In this document: positions 44,461 to 57,729 of the stretch, in pieces
How the letters are laid out: every line of letters starts with the position of its first letter
Position numbering within the stretch: the stretch's first letter is position 1
Assembly (NCBI GenBank): GCA_043228905.1
Contig: JBHGNT010000007.1
Coordinates: 17,856,001-17,920,000, forward strand
DNA length: 64,000 bases
Source: Azolla caroliniana
Taxonomy: Eukaryota; Polypodiophyta
Direction of reading: 5' to 3'
Translations under genes and position numbers: made by a program
Notes under the pieces: generated by a model
Told to the model about the DNA's origin: nothing
The model's input: only the letters and a program-made list of their open reading frames with translations
Database searches by the model: none

Positions 44461-45129
44461 CACTCGTGTCTATTTGCTACCAAAATCAGAATGACGCCTA
44501 CTTGGCGAAGGAATCCTGGCCATGGACGATGCAAGGCGCATTGTCGAGGGCACATGCGATCTGCACGTCAGATCTTTATCTAAAAAACGCACGAGTTTCC
44601 AATAGCCCCACTCTGATAGCCTCTGACACCAGTAGCCCAACTCTCTGACTATAGTAACCCGATCAACTCAAGGCAGTAGCCCGACTCAAAACAACGGCCC
44701 ACCCGACTGAGTCAAGGTCGATTCAGCAGTAGCCCACTCAAAGCCTAACATCAAAAACTTCAAAAAAGTTGTTAAGTCTAAAAACAATTTAACATCAAAA
44801 GCTTTGAGTTTTAGATATATAAAACTTCCATCATTAAAATTGAAACACATGCAAATCTTCTTCCCAATGAAAAACAAAAAGTCAGAGATAATTCTAAACA
44901 CTAGTTCGTCTCATATTTTACCTCAACATTAAATTTTCAGCCACAAAAAAATCAGAAATGTGTTTTAAACATAATCGAGAAACTTCAAATTACAAAAATT
45001 TCCACTCACAAAATGTTTTAAAGATCAAAAGCTATCCTCTATTGATTTCAAAGACCAAAAACCTGAAAATGACAACTGAATCCATACAAAAGCAAAGATC
45101 ATGGATCTTGTGGGGAGGATGGCAAAATA

Positions 45130-46320
45130 CAACCACAAATATTGTAGTAATCAACATTTGATTCCCTTCAAGTCAAGGTCAAGCCATCACAATGCAAACA
45201 CCAAACCTTCTCAGTCTCACATATTGGCGACCGACTCGCACCTCTCTATAGTCTTCTAATGTGTGATTTGGTCTTGTATGGGGAGATGCCAATAAGTTCT
45301 TGCGAAATGTCCAGTGTCACTCCTCTTTTCACGTCAATTTATTGCTTCTGACTTATGCATCTTGTTTCTGACTCGTTGATTGATATTCAATGCACCTAAA
45401 ATTTCCACTTTTTTCCCAAGATTTGCCATTTGTCGTTGACAATCCTCAATAGTAACCTTGTCAAAGGATTATATCCCTTGCTTGAGCCATTGAATAGTTT
45501 CCTCAGTTATATGTATTTGAGACTTCGATGATTCCATCTTAGATGGTTCTACATTTATCTCCATGTTTGTTTCTATGATATCATCCATTCAACTTTGGGC
45601 CGCATGATCAATAAATGATACTGAGCCACATAGGGATGGCATTTGCCTCTCAATAATCATCTTAATTTTGAGTTAATGCTTACTTTTACTTGCAAGTCCT
45701 TGGAAATCACAATAAGAGCATTGGAGAGAGATATAGTAGCATTGAGTGGGAGTGATCATGCCCAATATTCTAAACCAATATCATAACTCATCCACAATAT
45801 GCATCGTGTTATTATCAGTTACATACCTTTCAAGTATCCTCTCAGACTCTTTTAAGTCTTCACCTTTGATCCCTAGAATTTGCACGGAGCGCAAATCTAC
45901 CACTCTCACATATTTATTGCCTTTGCATGTACCATTCTATGACAGTCCCTCTGATGCAAGTGCTAGTTTCACTATCCTCGATTAAGACATGCACAAGATT
46001 CGTAATAGACCGATTATTTTTCTTCTCAAGGCAGTGTACTTGATAAACAACTCTTCCTATGCCTCCATGCATTAAGATTGAGAGATGCACCCTTTGTGAG
46101 ATATTTTAATGATTCAATTGTGACCTTAACTATTCCGGATAAATCTTTAACCATCAATTCATATGTACCTCGATTGAACACAAAATACTTGAGGTAACAA
46201 TATATCAAGGGTTACACATGTCATCCTCTATTTCAAATGCAAAGGACTCGTTGTCTTCCTCTAAAGTGTGTGATGTGGAATATGATGATGTTTCATGTAT
46301 TTCTTCTTCTAACATGGCAA
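45130..46320 (-). pseudogene. MULE transposase remnant with internal deletion
   Basis: The N-terminal segment at 46208-46050 (YFVFNRGTYELMVKDLSGIV) matches 29570-29480, and then the sequence jumps at about 46040 to the region equivalent to 27830, so the DDE domain is deleted. The rest to 45130 follows the SWIM and zinc-ribbon part with many stops. Confidence 0.7.
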
Positions 46321-46599
46321 ACATGAAATCAGCATCTCCCGACATGATCACAGTATCTTACATATATTATGTTTGATTGCGATTAGGATGTTTGATATCA
46401 GAAGGCAAAATTAAGGAAAACTTAATGGCCACAATCAGGCAAAATGATCATTAAAAAGTATTCATTACAGGTAGTTGGCCAATTGTGGTAATTTTGGTCA
46501 AGCTACTCATTAATGAGTCTGGCTACTGCCTAAACCTAGGTTACTAGACATGAGCCGAACTACTGCCCGAGACGGGGTAGTTAAATTATGCCCCAGAAG

Positions 46600-46940
46600 A
46601 CATATACACTTTGACATTGTATTTACCATACACTTCACTTTCATGTCATGATTTCAAAATACACTTTCACACCACATTCACCATACACTTCATTTTCATC
46701 TCATGATTTCAAAATACACTTCGACACCATATACACTTTGACATCATATTCACCATACACTTCATTTTCATGTCATTATTTCAAAACACGTCGACACCAT
46801 AATCCCACTTTGGCACATATACACTATTACACCATATACACTTTGACACCAATTCACCGCACACTTCATTTTCATGTCATGATTTCAAAATACACGTTGA
46901 CACCATGTACACTTTAACACTATATTCATCATATATACAC
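46600..46940. repeat. minisatellite (ACACTT.GACACCATAT)
   Basis: Degenerate units such as TCATGATTTCAAAATACACT and TTGACACCATATTCACCATA recur about eight times, at the place where the copy at 26310-33510 has its unrelated 32-bp minisatellite. Confidence 0.85.
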
Positions 46941-47039
46941 CAAAATATTGCTTCCTCATGGCAAATTGTTTATATAACGAATACATCATGTACAGAATGA
47001 CAGTAATGGTTGGATGCCAAGAATTATGAAACCAATACA

Positions 47040-48790
47040 TATTATCTTATATTACACCGAAACCACCATATACATCTTGTAATGGTTGGTCTAAAATTTA
47101 AGATATATTGAAATGCCCAAAACCCAGTGTGCCCATTTCGCCATATACATCTGAAGTACCTCCGCATCTTCTTGTCTAAACCAATGCTCAGACCCTCATA
47201 CCACAATACTCTAAGAACCAATCCAAATATGAAAGACACTTATAAAATCCAAATATGAAAACACTTCCAAAATCGGGAGACCTTGTATGAACTCTTCCAC
47301 TAGCATCCGATAGTTTGAATTACGTAATAGCCAGAGTCTTCCCTCACTTAGAATGTTGTGGTCTCTAGGTGTGCTACATATTTGACGTACATCCGGATCT
47401 ACAAAAGTCTTTAAGGAAAGGGTTGCCATATTATTCAATGGATCACAAAAGACCACAAGGTTGGTCACCTTCTGCATACACTCTTGCACACAACCAAGGA
47501 CGTCGTCCACCTTGTTGGTGTGTCTGTGACAGTTGCTTTGATTTGCAAGTTGCACCCAAAGTGGATCAGCAATCCAATACCCGTTAGACACCTCTTGGAG
47601 TTGTATATATTCCATTCACATGCTAAAGAGGCTCATCTTCTAGGTCATTGCCATCTCACAAATCATGATCAGCCACATAGACCGACAGGTCCAATCTTCG
47701 ACATGCAAGTTGGACCTTGTTTTTTAGGCCAAATTTACAAGTACCAAAAACAGTTAACACTTGTCATAATTAATTTAGAAAATAAACAAACCCAAAACAT
47801 TTTGGCATACCTAGCTAACTGATTACTATCTTCTGGCTTTCCTAAACCCAATGTGGATTGTTCCAACATTGAGTGCTTCCTCATCTAAATATGATGGAAT
47901 CTCCTTAAATAGGGTTGGGCCCACCTTTTTCTGCCAAACTTGGATTTTCATCCTTGGTGTCAATTCAAACAACTAGTTCTATCCACAGTCGATTGCGATG
48001 GTATCATCATCTTCAAATTTCACAAGCAAGTGCTCTTTACACTAAAATTACGAAGATTGAAATCAACATATTAATAATTTAAAGCCATACATTTTAAATG
48101 TCACAAATATTGAGATTCATACTTACATAAGATTCATATCCATTGGCAATCTTTAATTTGAGCTTCTCCATCCATGGGTCTTTTGTTACGTTCCTATATT
48201 GCCATCTCCTCACGTGTGAACTTGGCAACAAATTCTGACTTCATGCAGGTTCGGAGTTGTTTCGGCAATGCATTCCATTGGTTAAGTGCTCTCATCCTCA
48301 GCTTTCTCTAATATGATTGGGGAGATTTATGGTATTTCACTGACCATTAAAAAAAAGGCTTTATTGACCTTTCCCTTTCGTAGTTGTTGAAGAATGATGG
48401 GTTTAAGTAAATCTAGTACGACATTTATGCATTAGAATAAACCAATGTATACATAATTGCAACTAGAATACAAGAATGTACTCAAACTTACCTTTTGGAG
48501 GAGCATCAACATCTGATGGTTCATGTTCCAGTATGGGGTCCACAACCTCATTGGTCTCTGCCTTTGCCACTTCCATGTTATTTTCCACCTCCAATTTGGC
48601 GGCTATGTTGCTCCTGATACCCCTTCTTACAAAAGCCCTATGTAACCAAAACCAAAGTTAGCACATATACATCACTATTATAGTCTCATATACATTGTTG
48701 AAGAATGAATCACGTCATACCTCCCTTCACTAGGTCTGCTTTCACCCCAATCAAAATCAAACTCTAGGAACTATTTGGACCTAGAAGTCA
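47040..48790 (-). pseudogene. MULE-borne BED/Ulp1-like gene remnant
   Basis: Minus strand, from the right: exon 1 lacking its ATG (TSRSK-stop-FLEFDFDWGE, about 48795-48725), exon 2 (RSNIAAKLEVENNMEVAKAE to DVDAPPK, 48640-48495), a 134-codon open part at 47615-47211 (VVFCDPLNNMATLSLKTFVD; RMLVEEFIQGL) and the last exon (EHWFRQEDAEVLQMYMAKW near 47190-47130). VVFCDPLN and the following part fit an Ulp1/C48 protease fold. Decayed. Confidence 0.6.
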
Positions 48791-49400
48791 CTTGTACAAG
48801 CAAGGCAAGATACCATAAATTATGAACTCCTCCACCAAAATAATCTAAACCCTAATATTTTATTTCAACAACTTTTTATCCATTCACATTTTACCCAACC
48901 CAACATTTCGATTTCACTCACAAACATGCAAGCATATTCAAAAATCAAAAGCTAGCAAAACCCAAATCTCAACAATCATCCAATGCAACGAATACAAGAA
49001 CCTAAAGCCAAATACCACATTTGATGGTTCATTTTACCCAAGCCATAGATTTTCCTTTCACTCACCAACATGCAAGTGTTCAAAATCATCCAATGCATGC
49101 ACGAATCTAAACCCTAATACCATTTGACCCATCCACATTTCACCCACATTTTATTCATCTTCAAGAACATTTTACCATCCATTTCCGAACACTCAAAATC
49201 ATTAGAAAAGTTGCAAACAAAAGTAGAAACCAATAAAATGCATATTAGAAAAATATTCATGTGGCAATGCAGATGCAAGAGCAAGTGGTGATGGTTTCTT
49301 TCCGCCTAAAACCCTGGTCCCCGTTTCAAAAAAGTGAGAATAATGACTAGACGTCAATGTTTAGTCAATTGCAATTATAAATCGAGCTACTGCCTTTATA

Positions 49401-50610
49401 TGTATTTATATCTTTATTATGAGTGGATGTATGTAAATATGGATGGATGGGCTAGACTAGAGCATAGAGCCTGGATATCATTTTTAGGGTTTAGGGTCAC
49501 TTCCACATGACTTACGCTCATGTGTGTCTGTTCTCTTTTAACACGAGATGAGGCATGCAAGAGCAAATAGCCCCCATCATCAATTCCCAATTAATCCACT
49601 AATCCATGAGCATCAAAAGCCAAGTTAATCCACTAATCCACATCACACACTACGGTTGTTGAAATGTTTTACTTGAAGTCAATGTTCATATTTGACCCCA
49701 AGGATGACAATGAAGCCTATCCTTCTATACATAAAATCTATATACCCACAATGGCAACATCAAGTTGTGAAGGTGAATATAAGGTAACATCTAGTGCGAC
49801 AATGGCTCAAGAGCCTAATTTGTCCTTTAAACAAGTATCTCCTACACACATCTTCATAAATAGTAACCACACCTTGGCTATAACATGGAATCATGCCTCC
49901 ATTGTACATGCAAAACACATTGAATTGCATTATCATTATGTTTGAGAAAAGTCTTATGCCCAAGAAAGAAGTAAATTGTCCACATACAAACTCATGAAAA
50001 GGTTACAAACAATTTTACAAAGGCTCTATCCTAACAAAAGTTTGGACACCTCCACAAGCAATGGGGCATTCTTCCAATACTTGGATTTTTAACAAGAGAC
50101 AACAGAACCTACATATTTTTGTGCAGTAAATGAATATCTGAGTAGTAAAAAGACAGAAATACTCCCAAGGAAGGGATCTATATTCACAAATGCCTTTCCT
50201 CCGAGAAGAAATGAAAGGCGATAATATTAAGATCTTCAAAAGGACATGAGACCAAAAGTTGCATCCATGTGAATCTTTATAGTAAGCAATACTAGATTGT
50301 GTGTAAATTCAAGCAAGAGAATTTATTTATTGGGTAAATTAAACATTTTACATTATTTTGCATCTGTATTGAATATGAGCAAGCAATCCCTGACTAAATC
50401 AGGGATTACAAGGAGGTAACATCTTTGATTTATTATGGAAATGCCCTTTATTAAAAGCACAACGACCTTGTGGTTGAAGATCAAATTATTTATCCTGGTT
50501 AATACCATTTTTCTCTGATTGCCGTATAGGCTGAGAATAATGGAGTTGAAGACCTAACCTATAGCTTACGAGGCAGAGAAAGGTTAGCACAGCCACTCGG
50601 CTAAATCCTA
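49401..50610. other. intergenic, no gene seen
   Basis: AT-rich DNA. Short frames at 49664-49945 and 50015-50239 have no recognisable features. It includes the 3' flank of the uricase gene. Confidence 0.5.
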
Positions 50611-50614
50611 TCAT

Positions 50615-52577
50615 CTAGAGTTTGGAGAAACCTTCAAAGCTTTTCCTTCTTATGATGGCTTCAATCGTTCCATGTGGCTCATCCGTTGGTAAGTAAACGT
50701 CATGCTCAAACTGTATCAACACAAACAAGTAGAGCATTAACAAGTTACCTTAATATATAGTAATACATATCCACATGTATGGAAAATTTTCAAAAAAACC
50801 TTTGCATTTCGTGATATACCAAAACAAATGCCCTTGGTCAAAAACTGGAAGAAATTGCATTTAACACTAAATGCTGCTGACTAATGCCACTAAAAATTAG
50901 CAAAAAGATTAATATTGAATTCGTCCCTAACAAATGCATGAATCATCCCTAGTGAGCTTAGATTTGACACCAATCACTCGACTATCTCTACTCAAAATGG
51001 CATCAATCTAGCAATCATTAAATCATCCACAAATATAATGGCATTATGCAAGAGCCTCAATTTTTTAAGTAGTTTTAAATTAAAGGTAATTAGTTTTTTC
51101 CACTTATTGACCAAGGTCATATAGCTTGAAGATTTTTTGAAAGCCTGCAAGGCTTCAACCAATGATAAATGGCACTTTCTTTTCTGTATATATGGAACTC
51201 CAGTATAGATTCGAGAGAAGAGAACTTCCACACTACCTTTACACCAACAGTGGGCATGTTAACCGGTAGAAAGTGTATATTGGGCATACTTAATTTGATT
51301 GATTCGATTTCAGGCACTCTGGATCACCATGCAAAAGAAATCAATATTAAAATAAACACTATAAATTGCAGGACAAAGTGGCGTTGCAAAATTTACCTAC
51401 GCAAAACATCTTCACCCATCAGATAGAGCGTGCTCTGTACTGATGGGCTGTACACTCCGGTGTCATGTGGGCCAAAGAAGGTTGTTATGAGAGTAGCCCT
51501 CACATCTTCATATGCTCGATTATAGCAGAACGGCTTGTTCTGGTACCTACAAATATTACATGAAAAGTAACCACATAAGACCCACAGCATAATTATATTA
51601 CTGCAGTGCCTATTTTATACCTACATCTAAGTTCTAAATTTGGCACTATGGTACCTAAAAATCACATCTAACCACAAGACCCAAGGCTGATGTGTTGATT
51701 GGGTACATAAAAATCACATCTAACCACATACGCCCCAAGGCGATTTGTTGTTCCGGTACCTACAAATTCACATCTAACAACATAAGGCCCAAGGTAATCT
51801 GTTGTTATAATACCTATAAATTCATATCTAGCCATGTAAAGCCCAAGGCAAATTTGTCTCTAGGTACCTCCAAATCACATACAACCAAAGGTAATTTCGT
51901 TGTCATTGAGGTACCACCTAATCGTATTACAATAAAAACATGCACATCAAGAGAAAGCTGCCATTCACTAACCTCCATACAGCCTTCACTTCAGTTGCCA
52001 AAATTCGCTCACGAACCTCCGGGAGTAGGGTAAACTTGTCTCTGATAAAGCCCTCAAAACCAGACTGTACAGCAAAGCACCAAGTTATATAGAAAATATA
52101 AAGATACAACAAATGCCATAAAACAAAGTCATGGGAAGAAGTTTCAATCAAACCTGAGTTGTCTTTAAGATAGACAGTTCTTCAATTCCAGATGACACGG
52201 TCACAGAACCATTATTTTCTACTATAACTTCACAAGTGTGGAAACCTTTTCCTAGCTTATATCCTGAACAAAAATAGCAGGGTAAACCTAAATTTGTTGC
52301 ACCCATATTTTTACTTCTTCAGGAAATATTCAGCCAAAGCATATTATCGCTGGCCATGCCAGTTTCAAAGATATAACAAAATATTCGAAACTTTACCATG
52401 GCTATGTACTTTGCCATCAATGACAACAGGTTCCCATGGCTTCTCAATGATGTTGACCTGGGCTTTTGTCACCTGAATCATTAAAAACAAATCTTTTTCA
52501 AAATTGTACATTATATATACACGTTATAAGCCCAAAGTAATCAAGACAAGAAATGTGTGGTATAGATATATACATAC

Positions 52578-52630
<53 letters not shown>

Positions 52631-54247
52631 TCTATAGATAGATAGGTATATAGATGGATATATGTATACATCATAAGATGCAAGAGAAAATGTAAATACC
52701 ACAAGTATGCATTCATAAAATGTAAAGGCCAGATACCAGTCATAAATCCTTTCCTAAAGAGGAGATGAGAAATACCACCGAATATGTGTTTACAAAATGT
52801 TGTCCAAGCAATATGCCAAATTCCTCCATTGAGATGGCTTTTGCACATTCCTTTGCTTTTGCATATACCTATCAAGACCGAATAAACAAACTTATGTTGA
52901 CATTGGTGACTGTAACGATCAGAGTCCACACAAAAATAAGACTGGTAATGACTGCCATAATCAACCAAACAAAATATGAGGTTTACGAATTTCTAATTAA
53001 AAGAAAAGATTGTATATCCACTTTCAACAATATTAACAAACTTATATTAAGTTTGGTTATCATAATAGTCAAAGACTACACAAAAATATGACTGGTAATG
53101 ATTGTCATAATCAACAAAACAAACAATGAGGTTCAAGAATTTTTAAAATATTAGCAAACATGGATTAACATTAATTACCTTCATAACCTGTCAAAAAAGG
53201 GACTAAACAAACCTAGAGTAACATGAAATACAGACATAAACAAACAAACAACAACAAAACGCTAATCAGACTTTTCTTCAGAAGTTTCCAAATAAAAGGA
53301 CAAATTCGCATTCAAGCAGAGAATGCAGCCATAGATCAACACAAAGTACTGTCATAATCAGGTAGCAAAATGACTAAAATATTAGATTAACATTAGTTAC
53401 CGTCATAATCAAGTACAGGAAATACTAATCAAACCCTCTTTTTGAATGTTTTAAAAAAATCAGCTTAAAGGAGAGAAGCAAATAAGACAAAATGGGGAAA
53501 AAGAAAATAAAAATGCAGACAGGAAAAAAAATTAAAACTTCAAAAGAGAAATCATATATAAGATGAATCAAAACAAAATGGGGAGAATGAAAAACAACGA
53601 ATCGAAGTAGGGGGAAAAAAAAAGATCAATAAACACATGAACCCGAACAGAGGGAAAAAGAAAGGCAAAATAAACATATGAATCAAGTAAGGAAAGAATA
53701 AAGGATGAATCAAAATAATGTGGTAGGAAAGAAGAAGAAGGATGACTTAAATAAGGAAGGAAAGAAAAAGGACGAATCAAAACATGAAGGAAAGGAGGAG
53801 GAGAAGGATGATTGACAGATCAAATGAGAAAAGAAAAGGAAGTGAATCAAATTAAAACCATAAATCAAGAACAAATGAAACAAAGATGAATCAAAAACAT
53901 GAGGAAAAGATGCACGAATGACAAAGAAGAAAAGGGGGGGGCGGAGCAACATGGGGGAGGGGATATAAAATTAACGACACAGAATCAAGGAAAAAGCAGG
54001 AAGGAAGGAATAAGTGAGGAAAGGGAAGAGGAAATCTAACTGTATTTTTGATGGAATCGGTGGCAACGATGGCAGAGTTGTCCGCGAGAGTGAAAGCAGA
54101 ATCACAATGGGAAGAGAGGAAAACAGAGACCCCCCATTCAACGAAGATCTGAGGGTGAGCAGCATCATCATCACCATGAATTGTTCTTCTCCAAGCTCTG
54201 GCGATTCGGACCCTGGACTTCCCATGCCTGTGTTCGCCCAATACCAT
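50615..54247 (-). CDS. urate oxidase (uricase), peroxisomal, eight exons
   Basis: Uricase oxidises urate to 5-hydroxyisourate in peroxisomes during purine breakdown. Exons (minus): 54247-54041, 52868-52779, 52472-52397, 52263-52154, 52064-51973, 51546-51397, 51318-51237, 50710-50615; all GT-AG, phases agree, 300 residues, the usual size. Conserved parts: HGKSRVRIARAW, NSAIVATDSIKNT (catalytic Thr-Asp), IIEKPWEPVVIDG, SGFEGFIRDKFT, ERILATEVKAVWR (Arg), TTFFGPHDTGVYSPSVQSTL (Gln), MPNIHFLPVN (Asn, His), DVYLPTDEPHGTIEA, and a C-terminal SKL peroxisome signal. The Lys of HGK is kept. The loop between WR and KPFCY is about nine residues shorter than in other plant uricases. Exon 1 start at 54247 is chosen over 54358, which would encode a poly-Glu microsatellite. 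Confidence 0.95.
51600..51925 (-). repeat. about 53-bp tandem array in uricase intron 5
   Basis: GGTAC(C) marks units at 51650, 51702, 51755, 51808 (AATACC), 51863 and 51910, with a weaker one at 51616. Units share GGTACCTACAAATTCACATC, TAACCACATAAG and CCCAAGG.AATTTGTTGT. The true exon 6 border (51542-51548) is itself the end unit. Confidence 0.9.
52577..52632. repeat. (TA)n(GA)n microsatellite, uricase intron 2
   Basis: ATATAT followed by GAGAGA in the second intron, with TAGATAGA runs after it. Confidence 0.95.
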
Positions 54248-54270
54248 TGTCTTAGATGCTCTTTTCTCTT

Positions 54271-54325
54271 CTTCTTCTTCTTCTTCTTCTTCCTTCTTCT
54301 TTCTTCTTTCTTTCTTTCTTCTTTG
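54271..54325 (-). repeat. (GAA)n in the uricase 5' leader
   Basis: A CTT/TTTC run directly upstream of the chosen start; read on the gene strand it is GAA-rich, typical of plant 5' leaders. Confidence 0.85.
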
Positions 54326-54484
54326 GTTTTCCGGTAAGAAGAACAAATTTTGAAACAAATGAAGATGGAGGACTAAGTCTAGAAGGAAGAAGAAGGCACG
54401 CTTAACAATCAGGTCAAGTCAGGTCAGGTCAAACCAAGTCAAGTCAAGACTCATGTTTAACAATCGGCATCAGTCCAATTCCGC

Positions 54485-54870
54485 AGCTTAACGGTTTGGT
54501 TCGGTTCAGGTTTAGGTTTTTTAAAGCGGTTCCGGTTCAGGTTCCGGTTTGGTTTCAAGAGTCAGAAATCGCGGTTTTAAACGGTTTAACAGTTTTTTTT
54601 TTTTTTTTTTTAAATTTGTTTTTAAACAATCCTTTCATTTTTAGACCTTATATTCTCACATTCTTAAAAATTTTAAAAATTAAAAATAATGAAATATTAT
54701 AAATTTTTAAAAATTACAAATTTGACCTATGTTGAAAACCGCAACCGAACCACAAAACCGTGGTTTTTACAGTTTAATGGTTTAACTATTTCTTGGTTCG
54801 GTTCAGTTTGGTTCAAGTTTCAAAAAAATAAAACGGTTTGGACCCTCTCGAACCGAACCGAACCATTGCC
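54485..54870. mobile_element. CGGTT-rich element, possible MITE
   Basis: Many GGTTCGGTTC/CGGTTTGG words occur at 54490-54590 and 54780-54840, and their complement AACCGAACC at 54735-54770 and 54850-54870, around a poly-T core (54592-54612). The layout resembles non-autonomous DNA elements with CGGTT-repeat ends. Terminal repeats and target duplication cannot be fixed. Confidence 0.45.
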
Positions 54871-55260
54871 AATTGTTACTCATGTGTTTCCGATTGAGTT
54901 CCAAAGGATCTCCTCTCTGGTAAGAGAACACGAAGGACCTCCTCCCATAGTACACCTCTTTGGGCAGCATCTCGGCTTGACCACCCTCTCCCAACACCAA
55001 GCCTTACGAGTATTTAAGCTCCCATTCAGGTTGGCTGCGGGAAAAAGAAGAAGAAGAGAAAAAAAAACGTCGTCAGATCCATTCTCATGGTGCTGCCAGT
55101 TCCTTGTTGAGACCATCGAATAAGCACCCATCTCTCACACCTCAATCGTACTTACCAAATACCCCGATACCACAGCTAGTCGAACACATGGCCCTAGCAC
55201 GATTCGAGACGATTAAGCTCTCTTCTCTTTTAGGATGAAAACCCATTGCAATAAGGGGGT
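54871..55260. other. intergenic, no gene seen
   Basis: Mixed sequence with one short plus-strand frame reaching 55123 that lacks recognisable features. Confidence 0.45.
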
Positions 55261-55261
55261 T

Positions 55262-55511
55262 GACAATGGTTTCCTGTATTTACAATGCCTAGAAGTTGTG
55301 ATATAGCATACCCATATGGATTCAGCAACTAGGCAAGACGGGAAATAGGGGTCTGGCAACCTCATCACTCATTTTATAGAAGGAGGGGGATGACAATGGT
55401 TTCCTTTATTGACAATGCCCAAAAGTTGTGACATAACTGACCCACATGGATCCAACAACTAGGCAAGGTTAGGTAATTGGTGCTTGGCAGTCTCGTCACT
55501 CGCTCTATAGA
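55262..55511. repeat. 130-bp tandem duplication
   Basis: GACAATGGTTTCCT.TATT.AC starts at 55262 and 55392; units end in GTCACTC..TCTATAGAAG. They differ by roughly 20%, so the duplication is older than the one at 22970. Confidence 0.88.
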
Positions 55512-55999
55512 AGAAAACTTATCCCTCCTGATGAAATGTGCGAGCTTTTTAAATTCACCGACAAAGGCAACTCACCAACCATTACCCACCATAGAGATAC
55601 TTTCATACAAGCTTAAAGAGTGTTGGCTACCACAAACCTACTTGTAATATCTTTGAAGAAGTGATCTCTTGCTTTACTTCTACAATGAACCTACTCGTTC
55701 AGTTCTTATTGCATTCTAGTCCATCACACTAGTGGTTCATTCACACCATGTGTCATAGGCAACACAACTTAATGTCTTTTAGTGGAGTCACTTTCTCTAG
55801 CACGGAAAGACCCATTCTTCTAACTTATCTAAGCAGAGATTGCTAAGTTCATTGGTTGTGCATTGTTTTTGTTTCTCCTGGATGAGATCAATGTACTGTT
55901 GTCCTTCTCTACACATAGTTCTCGTTTTTAGTAACACTTTTATTACTAGTGGGAAACCTCAAAGTGAGGTGAAAACCCACAAAGAATAAAGAAAAATAT

Positions 56000-57695
56000 A
56001 CAAGTGTCGATTAGACACTAAAGAGATTAAAAGCACTCAAAGTAAAGATTGTAAAGAGATTGCTTGAGGGATTGCTTAAAGAAGCTAACTTCATGCAGTT
56101 GGTTTCCATCAAAGACCTTATTATTGCGGGCTGTCCAAATGGTCCAGAGTGCCCAAAATCGTGTCCATCAGAGAAAATAGGCATTGTTGGATAGGGCGCG
56201 CAGAATTTGTCTAAATATCCAAAAGTGTTTGCCAAACCTTCGGCCAGGAAATCTGTGATAAAGAGATGCACTTAGTCTTTGTACAAATGTTGTAGTGAAT
56301 GAGCACGTCCATAATAAGTGTGGGATCGTTTCCAATCATCCACTACATCTTCCACAATGCGGTGAGGTTATCAATCTCTTTTGAAGATTCGACCCAGTCG
56401 GGAGCACACCCAATAGGCATCTCCATAAGAATACACGTTGCTTAAGTGGAATACCAGAGCTCCATAAGCTTGTAAGTATGTTTTTCCACTAGGACTGCTC
56501 TTTGTGTAGATTGCATAATTCATTTGCATGTTCGTGAAACCATGGGACAAGTTGCAACAACACATACATTGAATGTGTTGTAACGTTATGCATTGGAATA
56601 ACAATGTTCCCTTTTTGTAACATCCAATCCTGAATCCTGCGATCTCCATCAAGAGGTGGCACATGTACTAAAGAAAGTACCAACTCTGTGACTTGATTCC
56701 AGATAACACGATGATGTGGCCCAAGAATATAACGGCATGTCATGTCATTGAAGTGTAATAAGTGACCTTGGTCATTTACCACATGTGCAATTGATTTCAG
56801 CCCCTTCTTTGCTAAAAAATAAGCTTTCCTAGGCTCTTGTTCAGCTAGTGACTGTGGGAATATAGCACTCCAGTGTAAGCTTTCGAGGCGTAAAGAGTTC
56901 CCTGATTCTGAATTCCTACCTCTCCATTTTATGTGGTGCAATACTTCCTTCTAGTGCTTTAGAAGCTTTGAGCTAAACGGATAGCCTTTGATGTGCCCGT
57001 CAAGCTTTCCAAACACTACATCCCAATGGTTAGTATCCCATGAGTCAAATGACTTGATTTTCAAATGATCAAACAAATCATATAGCATTCTTGCCCAAGG
57101 CAATGCTTGTTGAGCAAATTTTGGCAATAAAGTAGCTTTTCTAGCCAACATATGCAAATGCAAATTAAGAATATTTAGCCCTCCACTCAATCGTGGAGCA
57201 CATATCTTCTCCAGTGATAGGAGTCGTATACCTCTATGCGATTGCTTAGAGTACCAAAAACTGCTTATAATTTCTGAGTTAATCTTTTGTATCATGTGTT
57301 TTGGCCAATCAATCATAATTAAGTAATATTGCATGTAAGCCATGAATATAGATTGCACTATCTGCAATCTGGCATGGATTGTCCATGTTGCAATCTTCCA
57401 ATAGCTTAGCTTTTGTCTCACTTTTTGTAGAACCCATTTAGCCTTTCTTTTCCCTGTTGCATTCCATCCCAATGGATAGCCAAGATGTCTAACCATTTCA
57501 TTTGGGCTAACAACTTGACTTGACCACAAAAGTTGATACCAACTATATGGTGTCAAGAGTAGAAGTTTGGACTTGTTGAAGTTAACATGCAATCTAGCAA
57601 CTAATCCATACAATTTGAGGGCATCCAGAATCACCCTCATATCATTTGGATTGTTTTGTATCATCTGCATATACCACATCATGAAACACACCAAA
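56000..57695 (-). pseudogene. LINE reverse transcriptase 3' fragment
   Basis: The fragment begins at the RT catalytic block: YADD is encoded at 57671-57660 in one frame, followed at once by a frameshift into 57694-56951 (LDALKLYGLVARLHVNFNKS; VRHLGYPLGWN; KLSYWKIATWTIHARLQIVQ; EKICAPRLSGGLNILNL), the usual C-terminal half of plant non-LTR RT. The next parts (56941-56489; HLFITDFLAE at 56271) are remnants of the zf-RVT domain. Everything 5' of YADD is absent, which fits 5' truncation during target-primed reverse transcription. Broken by several shifts. Confidence 0.85.
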
Positions 57696-57729
57696 CCTCA
57701 TTGTAAAAAGCTATAAAAACCAAATTTTG

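Larger units (their letters stand above)
44460..49400 (-). mobile_element. third, older MULE copy
   Basis: A diverged left TIR (about 44468-44570, GCTACCAAAAT... TTGGCGAAGGAATC), a diverged AGTAGCCCGACTC array (44600-44740), transposase remains (45130-46320), an internal motif block (46515-46580), AC-rich minisatellite (46600-46940) and BED/Ulp1-like remains (47040-48790). The right TIR is not clear; homology fades near 49400. Confidence 0.7.

Noticed and set aside
45746-45985. 79-codon plus-strand frame
   Set aside because: It is antisense to the MULE transposase remnant and parallels a similar shadow at 27589-27792.
53568-53952. Phe/Ser-rich minus-strand frames
   Set aside because: They lie in uricase intron 1 and reflect purine-rich DNA on the plus strand.
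54248-54358. Upstream ATG giving uricase a Glu/Lys-rich N-terminal extension
   Set aside because: The extension is the (GAA)n microsatellite, and family members start just before the HGK motif.
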